Translations under genes and position numbers: made by a program | The notes under the pieces: model-generated | What the model saw: the letters and a program-made list of their open reading frames with translations, nothing else | What the model was told of the DNA's origin: nothing | Databases searched by the model: none | Source: Nostoc sp. CMAA1605 | GTDB taxonomy: Bacteria; Cyanobacteriota; Cyanobacteriia; Cyanobacteriales; Nostocaceae | Assembly: GCF_021596505.1 (NCBI RefSeq) | Contig: NZ_PJIZ01000011.1 | Span: forward strand, 29,210 to 93,209 | Direction of reading: 5' to 3' | Length of the DNA: 64,000 bases | Shown here: positions 19,201 through 25,248 of the stretch, in pieces | Numbering within the stretch: the first letter of the stretch is position 1 | Layout: the number at the start of each line of letters is the position of its first letter

Positions 19201-19816
19201 TTTAAGCTTAGATTTACGTCCAGAACCACGGTTAATTACAGTGTTATTTAGTGACATTGTTGGGTTTACCCAGTTAGCCAACACCCTCAGATCCCGACGC
19301 GTGGCTGAATTGCTGAATGAATATTTAGAAGCCATGACCAAAGGGGTATTTGATAACGGTGGCACAGTAGATAAATTTATGGGAGATGCAATTTTAGCTT
19401 TGTATGGTGCGCCAGAAGAACTCACTCCTAATGAACAGGTGCGTCGAGCCGTGAATACAGCTAGAGCTATGCAAAAGTCATTGATAAAATTAAACCAAAA
19501 ATGGCAAAGTCAAGGCATATTTGATGCTGAACATGGCAGTGGCGTACAGTTTCGCTGTGGAATTCACCAGGGTACAGCCGTTGTAGGAATGTTTGGGAGT
19601 GCGGAAAGGGCAGACTACACCGCAATTGGGCCGAGTGTCAATATTGCGGCTAGATTGCAAGCTGCTGCGGTTCCAGGTACGATTTTGGTTTCGGCGGCGG
19701 TTGCTGATTATTTACAGGACGAAGAAATTACTAAAGGTAGTCCATTGAAGCTCAAAGGAGTTGATGAAACAGTTTTGACCTTTGTTGTGACACCAGAAGT
19801 AACTGTCAATCGTTAA
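16295..19816 (+). CDS. cyaC: Hybrid kinase-type class III adenylate cyclase (CyaC)
   Basis: 1173 aa in the order REC (about 9-125, DQRMP), GAF (about 155-310), GAF (about 335-510), HisKA with His538 in ISHEFRTPITLIQG, HATPase (NLLSNAMKFTPEGG), REC (about 800-920, TDLMMPMVTG) and class III nucleotide cyclase (about 975-1160). The cyclase has metal Asp987 in LFSDIVGFT and the second in DKFMGDAILALYG. This architecture is that of CyaC of Anabaena and Arthrospira, in which phosphotransfer from the histidine to the receivers controls cAMP synthesis. Cytoplasmic; cAMP would act through CRP-like regulators. ATG at 16295 fits the REC start. Confidence 0.93.
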   Translation: MKSQVNSKPKILVVDDEPDNLDLLYRTFYREYKVLRATSGPAALDLLAQEGEVAVIISDQRMPIMSGTEFLSLTATQYPDIIRIILTGYTDVEDLVEAINAGKVFKYVTKPWEAEELKGVVRQALDTHNVLKARTRELTRTLRQESLLNTITNTIRSALDYRQILQAIVDTVGQMLEVDVCLLRPFQDEQLVDEGFIYQKAASAEVNQEDSTAPINHPTPASVLAQTVWETREVQVINDVEGDERVYGGTSELQNRAEAFEEAHISSSLVVPLLWQQQLMAVLALHQCHQGRIWEADEVQLVLMVADQAALALSQAYAYEQVRALAKREALINTVTTAIRSSLNPQDIFAAITQQLGQALQVDGCVLSLWAEEDEYVQYVGLYDSSRPLENHSLAVSDKEYSGNYQLNIPGLAESQVPIRDNPILQEIIKTHEPVVIDDLNNYGSKIQGFDLPGKQPARSLMVVPLVADDKCIGSITLREGSKARRWLSSDIELAKTVADQAAIAVQQSRLYQKTREQAERLLQLDKQKTEFFQNISHEFRTPITLIQGPLESAVSTGEGLSYDQSAIALRNSRRLLRLVNQLLDLQRLDAGRMQPSFRPSDLVEFVSQIVESFRPYCEKKSLQLATDFSECPTVYLDMEKFDKVVYNLLSNAMKFTPEGGTIKVTLKNVGNRCLLQVQDTGIGIAQEQIPHLFERFRQAEGSENRSYEGSGLGLALVKELVELHGGAVTVESVYGQGTTFSLLLVAGNAHLPQQQVSETRVEVNTSRASVELADLELVELNTDTTLDLDLSIPVEAQPTPREHTPGTASDRSQYSILVVDDNADLRTYVSDILRRSGYQVQTARNGYEGFGKAQAIHPNLIVTDLMMPMVTGLEMIRMIRSEEKLKGTPIILLTAKVDEETRIEGTEYGADAYLAKPFNDRELLAEVRNLLALKENERRVLELNTYLTESVLKRFLPPTLVSKAAAGALSLDLRPEPRLITVLFSDIVGFTQLANTLRSRRVAELLNEYLEAMTKGVFDNGGTVDKFMGDAILALYGAPEELTPNEQVRRAVNTARAMQKSLIKLNQKWQSQGIFDAEHGSGVQFRCGIHQGTAVVGMFGSAERADYTAIGPSVNIAARLQAAAVPGTILVSAAVADYLQDEEITKGSPLKLKGVDETVLTFVVTPEVTVNR

Positions 19817-19879
19817 AATATAAGAATTTGACTTGACTGTGAGCCAAAGCATGGAATTTCATTTAGTTCCCGATGCAAC

Positions 19880-21124
19880 ATGACTGGAAAAGTTGCAGAT
19901 AAAACCCCCATAGCAGCCAAATTTGGGCGGCGACATGAAGATCCGCCTGGTTTGTGGATAGCTGTAGCTATAGGTTCATTGTCTTTGCATTTGCTGGTTT
20001 TTTGGCTAATGCGATCGCCGAATGGATTTCGTCCTTGGTTTCCTCAACAAAGCCAAGACATTGTTCCTGTGGAGTTGATAGAAGTTGCACCTCAGCCATC
20101 AACAAGCCAAACAACAGTAGCACCAAAAACTACAACTAAAGATGAGCAGACTGTCAATTTAGATAGCAGTGTTCAGCAAAATAACACTCAAAATGAGTCT
20201 CCATCTGAGACACAAATATTGGCTCAAGAAAAGTCTCCTCCAATAGAATCGACACCAACCCCAACCCCAACTCCAACTCCAACCCCAACACCAGAAGCGA
20301 CACAGCCAACCCCACTACCAACTCCCCCTATAGTTCCATCAGGCGATCGCCCTTGGGAACGTCGCGAAGACATAGAATTAGGTAAAGGCACACCATTACC
20401 ATCAGATACTCCTCCTGTTACGCCAGAACAGATTGCTAAATCAGAAGCAGTAGAAGGTACAACACCACGCACTCAAGAGGAAGAACCAGTCAACAACTCC
20501 TCTCAGGAATCTCCATCCTCTCCCAATGAAGCAACGAACGGTAATGTTGGTGAGCAAAATTTCCCTGCTAATGGAGAATCTACCAGTGATTCTAATAACG
20601 TAGATACTCCACCTACTCCCAATGGAGAAACCGCTAGTAATTCTAGTGAAAATAACTCATCTTCTAACCCAGAAACCACTAATAACCCCACTACGGAAAA
20701 TTCACCCCCTGCTAACAGTGGTGGATTGATCGCAGGCGTACTTTCCATAGATGATAATGAAGCGCGCCAACTTATACAGCAAGGCCTGATTAGAAACCGA
20801 GATATTCCCAGTGTTTTTGCTGTATACCAAGGAAACACAACAAAATCTCTAGAAAATAGCTCCAGCTATCTCCCAAGCAACTCTACACTACAACCGGCAA
20901 AATTATTAGTAAGTTTAATCATTGATCAAAATGGTAGCTTCCAACAAGCGCAAGTTTTAGAACTTCCTGGTGAATTGCAAAGTGAAAAGGGTGTATACGA
21001 GCAAATCGTCAACGACATATTCAAAAACGACAGTTGTATCCCAGCTAAAAATCAAGACGGTACACCACTAGACCTAAGCAATTGTTATATATGGGTTGAT
21101 ATCAAGCCTCAAACCGCTAATTAA
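19880..21124 (+). CDS. TonB-like energy transducer with a long Pro/Asn-rich linker
   Basis: 414 aa. One N-terminal membrane helix (LWIAVAIGSLSLHLLVFWLM, residues about 26-45), a disordered linker with a TP repeat (TPTPTPTPTPTPTPE) and many Asn/Ser/Thr residues, and a C-terminal globular domain of about 110 residues (from RQLIQQGLIRNR to the end) with a TonB-like LVSLIIDQNGSFQQAQVLELPG. This topology suits a protein spanning the periplasm. Partner ExbB/ExbD genes are not in the window. It follows cyaC by 63 bp in the same direction. Confidence 0.7.
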   Translation: MTGKVADKTPIAAKFGRRHEDPPGLWIAVAIGSLSLHLLVFWLMRSPNGFRPWFPQQSQDIVPVELIEVAPQPSTSQTTVAPKTTTKDEQTVNLDSSVQQNNTQNESPSETQILAQEKSPPIESTPTPTPTPTPTPTPEATQPTPLPTPPIVPSGDRPWERREDIELGKGTPLPSDTPPVTPEQIAKSEAVEGTTPRTQEEEPVNNSSQESPSSPNEATNGNVGEQNFPANGESTSDSNNVDTPPTPNGETASNSSENNSSSNPETTNNPTTENSPPANSGGLIAGVLSIDDNEARQLIQQGLIRNRDIPSVFAVYQGNTTKSLENSSSYLPSNSTLQPAKLLVSLIIDQNGSFQQAQVLELPGELQSEKGVYEQIVNDIFKNDSCIPAKNQDGTPLDLSNCYIWVDIKPQTAN

Positions 21125-21175
21125 ATACTTGAATTATTAATACAGTCGTGTTAAACTAATATAGTTGCAAATTTT

Positions 21176-21246
21176 GCGGGCGTAGTTTAGTGGTAAAACT
21201 ATAGCCTTCCAAGCTATTAATGCGGGTTCGATTCCCGCCGCCCGCT
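21176..21246 (+). tRNA. tRNA-Gly (anticodon UCC)
   Basis: 71-nt cloverleaf: acceptor GCGGGCG (21176-21182) pairs with CGCCCGC (21239-21245), anticodon stem ATAGC/GCTAT with loop CTTCCAA and anticodon TCC at 21208-21210, T arm GCGGG-TTCGATT-CCCGC. CCA is not encoded. Reads GGA/GGG codons. Confidence 0.97.
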
Positions 21247-21255
21247 TAAACCTCA

Positions 21256-21290
21256 AAAACCTTGTGAGTCTTACATCACAAGGTTTTTTT
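21256..21290 (+). terminator. Rho-independent terminator after tRNA-Gly
   Basis: Stem AAAACCTTGTGA (21256-21267) pairs with TCACAAGGTTTT (21276-21287), followed by a T run to 21290. Confidence 0.9.
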
Positions 21291-21363
21291 GTATTTATAG
21301 AATAGTTATCTTAATAGTACATACGCACCAAAAATTGATAAAAATTTGGGGTGGTTTAGGTTA

Positions 21364-21550
21364 TCCCTGTTCTGTCACTCTCCGAAAACTTTTGCCATTT
21401 CTGAATTCTATAGCTTTTATATAACAGGCGTTTGCGCGATTGTTTTCTGATAATAAATACAAGACCAACTTTTTTCTAATAGTATAGCTTGTATTGATGC
21501 CCTCATAGGGCTTCTAGCGATTTCCCTCCCGGAAAATGACAAAAGCGGGT
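21364..21550. mobile_element. 187-nt TA-flanked MITE, copy A
   Basis: Element flanked by TA on each side, with imperfect terminal inverted repeats reading TCCCTGTTCTGTCACTCTCC on the left and ending GACAAAAGCGGGT on the right. The same 187-nt unit follows at 21553 and again at 54202. TA flanks fit mobilisation by an IS630/Tc1-type transposase. Confidence 0.88.
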
Positions 21551-21552
21551 TA

Positions 21553-21739
21553 TCCCTGTTCTGTCACTCTCCGAAAACTTTTGCCATTTCTGAATTCTAT
21601 AGCTTTTGTATAACAGGCGTTTGCGCGATTATTTTCTGACAATAAATACAAGACCAACTTTTTTCTAATAGTATAGCTTGTATTGATGCCCTCATAAGGT
21701 TTCTAGCGATTGCCCTCCCGGAAAGTGACAAAAGCGGGT
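21553..21739. mobile_element. 187-nt TA-flanked MITE, copy B
   Basis: Nearly identical to copy A and in the same orientation, separated from it only by a shared TA dinucleotide (21551-21552). It abuts the 3' side of an IS630 transposase remnant, whose reading frame runs on into it. Confidence 0.88.
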
Positions 21740-21741
21740 TA

Positions 21742-22185
21742 TAGCAATACGAACATACGTTAGGACATTGCTTAAATGCAGCATCTACACAATCACGAAA
21801 TGCTTCAAATTCATCCCACCGTTGCCTCATCCAGTTTTTGAGTACAAACCACCAACGTTCAATTTTGTTAAAATCGGGGGAATAGGTGGGCAGATACCAG
21901 ATTTCACATTGAGCTTCTGCCACAATTTCATTGATGAGTTGAGAACGATGAAAAGTTGCATTGTCAATGACAATTACATCACCTGGTTGCAACTGTGGCA
22001 GTAGACACTGCTCTAACCACATCTCAAATAAATCGCGGTTACAAGAACCCTCAAAAGTCATGGGCGCAAAAACTTTGCCTTCTTTGAGGGCGGCAATCCA
22101 ACTGACTCGTTGAGTACGCCTTCCGGATTTAAGACTATGAAAACGCTGCCCAATCTCACAATGCACTTGTTGCACCAGTTCATCA
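21742..22185 (-). pseudogene. IS630-family transposase remnant (5'-truncated)
   Basis: About 145 residues of the DDE domain: GQRFHSLKSGRRTQRVSW, the second catalytic Asp in GDVIVIDNATFHRS, and the Glu in YSPDFNKIERWWFVLKNW. The N-terminal DNA-binding part and the region with the first Asp are missing. Upstream the frame is fused to an EAD-type sequence (22186-22325). Downstream it reads into MITE copy B without a stop until 21597. It cannot be an active transposase. Confidence 0.85.
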
Positions 22186-22325
22186 ACAGACTGCTGGTTC
22201 TGCTCTTTAAATGGGACAAATTGACCAGTGGCTTTTAGTTCCTCAAGGAGAGACCGAATTATTTCTCGAATTAATTCTGCATCTGCGCCTTGGTAAATGC
22301 GATCGCCTATTTCAGTAAAAAATAT
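22186..22325 (-). pseudogene. Fragment of an EAD-type (effector-associated domain) gene
   Basis: The peptide IGDRIYQGADAELIREIIRS resembles the linker that follows the adaptor domain in cyanobacterial EAD proteins (usually after NIGQITGGDIH). It is in frame with the IS630 remnant. No start codon in place. It overlaps, on the other strand, the start of the helicase remnant. Likely a scar from insertion of the IS630 element into an EAD gene. Confidence 0.55.
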
Positions 22326-22344
22326 GCTGCCGTGCGTTACGAAC

Positions 22345-23120
22345 TGCGTTGATAGAATTATTGTAGATGAAGCGGGAATGATACCACAGCATCAGACAGT
22401 AGCTGTGATTGGCTAAACTCTAAACCTAATTTACTTAATGTTGCCGTATCTAGAGCAGAAGAACTGTTTATTTTAGTTGGTAATCTTTATAGATTAGAAA
22501 AAGCTCAAGGTTATACCCGTAAACTTGTAGAACATATTCGAGAACATGGTGAAATTTTTGAGTACAAATCCAAAGATGACTTTCCTGAACAGAGGCCAGA
22601 AGCTACCCTTGTTCTTGATTGTGATCATTTAGATATTTTAAAAACAGCTATTGATGAAGCTGAAGAAGAAATCACGATTGTTACACCTTGGATTCGTGGT
22701 TTACATAAAAACTCAGAACCAGAGCGGTTTGCTAGAGAGATATTATCAGCTTTACAAAGAGGGGTAAAGATAGAAGTAATTTATGGTTATATGGGTGCTG
22801 ATGGCATTGATGATAATGACATTAAAGCGGAAAACCATTTGAGAAAATTAGTTCCTCAATATCCAGGTTTAACACTACATTCTTTAGGAAAAGAACAATA
22901 TAAACGAAGTAAAGGTACAAATCAGAGAATTTTAATTTGTGACTCTAAATTTGCTGTCGTTGGTAGTTGGAATTGGCTTTCTCACCTCTACAGAGATTAC
23001 TGCATTAAGAATCGTGGCAATACAAAAGCTCAGATTCGTCAAGAAACTAGCATAAAAATTTTAGAATCAACTTTAATCTCCGAAATCAAAAACCAAGTAA
23101 AACAATATTTAAAGGTTTAG
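22345..23120 (+). pseudogene. Remnant of a superfamily 1 helicase fused to a PLD-like domain
   Basis: A first frame (22351-22416) reads RIIVDEAGMIPQHQTVAVIG, a Walker B region. After a stop, a second frame open from 22371 to 23120 reads SKPNLLNVAVSRAEELFILV, the motif VI region of Upf1/UvrD-like helicases, then a PLD-like domain: EEEITIVTPWIRGLH and TNQRILICDSKFAVVGSWNW (the HKD region with altered first residues). So the N-terminus and everything between motifs II and VI are gone. No credible start codon before 22791. Its stop touches the stop of the convergent FGE gene. Confidence 0.7.
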
Positions 23121-24380
23121 GAATTTTCAAGACAACACACTACTCGAAACCCGAATGACTCATTGCGTGTACTGGGATTTTCATAATAGCGAGATGCAGA
23201 ACGACAATAACTAAAATCATAATCCCAAGAACCACCCCGAAGCATTCTATATTCTGGATTTCCATCTATTATCCATACACTACCATCTGATGGTGCATCT
23301 TGATAGTCTTCATGTTGATAGTCAGCGCACCATTCCCAAACATTTCCGTACATATCATATAATCCAAAGCTATTAGCAAGGAAAAATTCCGACTTCGCTG
23401 GTTTGACTCACACGAAAATGTGTTTGTCGTTCCTCACAATAATCCGCTAAATCTCTCGTAATTATTGCACCACAATAAAATGAAGAGGTTGTGTTAGCAC
23501 GACAAGCATATTCCCATTCTGCTTCACTAGGTAAACGATAGACTCGTCCTGTTTTCTGTGAGAGTCTAGCACAAAATTCTTGTGCTTCATACCAAGAAAT
23601 ACACTCTACAGGTAATTTATCTCCTCTAACATATGATGGCTCAGATTCAAGTTCGTATTTGATTTTTGGAAAATTTGCAACCTCTCGCCACTGTGCTTGA
23701 GTAATAGGATATTTACCCAGAAAGAATGGTTTAAGAGTAACTAAATGTTGAGGTCGTTCATCCTCCACTGTTCCAGATTCGTCTTTAGATGCTCCCATTG
23801 TAAATGAACCCCCAGGTATAGAAACCATTTTTAGTTCAACACCCTTGTTCAAGTCTTCTACAAAGTATTCTGCTTGTTTAATAGAACGTCTAGTAATGTT
23901 TCCCTGCTTACCTACTGTTACCGTTTCAAAATCAAAGGTTGAAATAGCTGGCAGTTCTGCTCTAGGTAAATATTGAAATATTTCTGAATTTGTGAGTTCT
24001 AGTTTTTTACTTATCTCATAATCAACTGGTGGCAAATATTTAGCTAATGTGTCAATCCTGGTGTTACTAAAAACTTCTTGTAATACTTCTCTTAAAGCTT
24101 CCTTGATTATTTCTGGGTTTATGCCGTTGTAGATATCGCCAAATTGATTACCTTTGGCTTGTCCCATGTTGTAATTATATTTTCCTAATTGGAAGACAAT
24201 TTGATATACTTGCTGCCTATCTGCATTTAATATTGATGTGAATTTTTGTATGTCATCTGCTTCTACTCCAAGATTCGTTAGTGTACTAATGACAGTTGAT
24301 ATGTCAGTTTGTGCGGCTTCACCTTTAGCAATACGTTCAAAGATTGTAATTAATTCACTGAAATTAGACAATTTGAACTC
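23117..24380 (-). pseudogene. EAD-like and formylglycine-generating-enzyme-fold protein, frameshifted
   Basis: The first frame (24380-23373; ATG at 24380 gives MEFKLSNFSELITIFER) has an N-terminal EAD-like adaptor of about 120 residues with GKYNYNMGQAKGNQFGDIYN, then the FGE/SUMF1 fold (VSIPGGSFTMGASKDE, YRLPSEAEWEYACRA). It stops in TSEVGIFPC. The second frame resumes directly at NSFGLYDMYGNVWEWCADY and ends GFRVVCCLENS at 23117. One extra T in TTTTTCCTTGC (around 23378) explains it. Whether this is decay, a read error or programmed slippage is open. The frame also runs 15 codons upstream to 24425. FGE folds in such proteins are linked to conflict systems; catalysis is unproven. Confidence 0.75.
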
Positions 24381-24425
24381 CATAGATTTGTTGAACGTAT
24401 ATAGTAAGTAAGATATTTTTATCAA

Positions 24426-24730
24426 TTTAAAAGCAGGATATTTATTTTTAACAAAAAGATTAAGTTAGATTTTGCAGATGTATATCTATGTTGATTGAAA
24501 CATTGCTTTAAACAAGAAAATTAAAATGCGATCGCCACTTCTTAAAACCATAACTGAGCAATAAAATCTGTATTGAATTACACTTTTTTATGGATTGATG
24601 ATTTTAAGGTGTATGAATTTATTAAAAAGTGTATGAAAAAGATTCACTATATTTGTGCAGAATTACCACATATCGGGATAGATAATGATGCTACGGTAAA
24701 TACAGAATGGCTATCTGGTAATTTTAAGTT
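24426..24730. other. AT-rich intergenic region
   Basis: Divergent upstream region of the FGE and EAD genes, with one HIP1-like GCGATCGC. A plus-strand ORF (24573-24833) spans part of it, but its second half overlaps the EAD gene in another frame and I do not support it. Confidence 0.4.
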
Positions 24731-24943
24731 ATGCCCTCCCCCGATCAACTACTGGCTATCTTTGACCGCATTGTTGAAGGTAAAAATACTAATGAGGCGG
24801 ATATTGAGCAATTGCGGCGATCGCTCAAAATAGTTGAAGGTGTGATACAGTTAGTATCCCAAAATGGCAAATTCAACAGTAACATTGGGCAGATAACTGG
24901 GGAGCATACTTGTCAATCTGCCCCTAAGGAAAATGGCTATTAG
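24731..24943 (+). pseudogene. Orphan EAD-type adaptor, truncated
   Basis: 70 aa: MPSPDQLLAIFDRIVEGKNT, then VSQNGKFNSNIGQITG, the conserved end of an EAD-type adaptor. Intact relatives continue with GDIHIGDRIYQG and an effector domain; here the text diverges right after ITG and stops at TAG. The break coincides with the hsdS scrap on the other strand (from 24940). It might still give a short adaptor peptide, but loss of its effector half by recombination is more likely. Confidence 0.6.
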
Positions 24944-25248
24944 GCTGTTAACACTTGTTTTGCTGCGATTTCCATCGGTTTGTCGCTGCTGTCTCGCCCT
25001 TGTTTCAATTTGGCTTCTAGGGTATCGCAGAGAGACATCAGGCGATCGCACTTCTCTACAATCCGTTTTTGTTCTGCAAGTGGGGGAAGGGGAACTAAAA
25101 TTTCTCGAATCTTGCCAACACTTAAGCTAAACAAACCACTTGTAGTTATAGCTAAATTCCTCATTTCTGCCATACCACTAGGAGAATTGAGAAAAAGGAG
25201 TGTAAACCTGTATTTCCACGTTTTATTTTTCATAGTTAGAAGTGTCAT
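24940..25248 (-). pseudogene. C-terminal scrap of a type I restriction specificity subunit (hsdS)
   Basis: About 100 residues with the typical end of HsdS: FLNSPSGMAEMRNLA, SGLFSLSVGKIREILVPLPP, LAEQKRIVEKCDRLMSLCDT and a coiled coil. The two target-recognition domains are absent, and no hsdM or hsdR is nearby. The frame begins inside the 3' end of the PLD-helicase gene (26-bp overlap), which marks a recombination joint. Confidence 0.8.

Noticed and set aside
20224..20472. Minus-strand ORF with a GVGVGVGV run
   Set aside because: Antisense of the TP repeat in the TonB-like linker.
21597..21741. C-terminal extension of the IS630 transposase
   Set aside because: The frame runs into MITE copy B; this tail is MITE sequence and not part of the enzyme.
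24573..24833. 86-aa plus-strand ORF
   Set aside because: Its second half overlaps the EAD gene in a different frame and it has no recognisable features.
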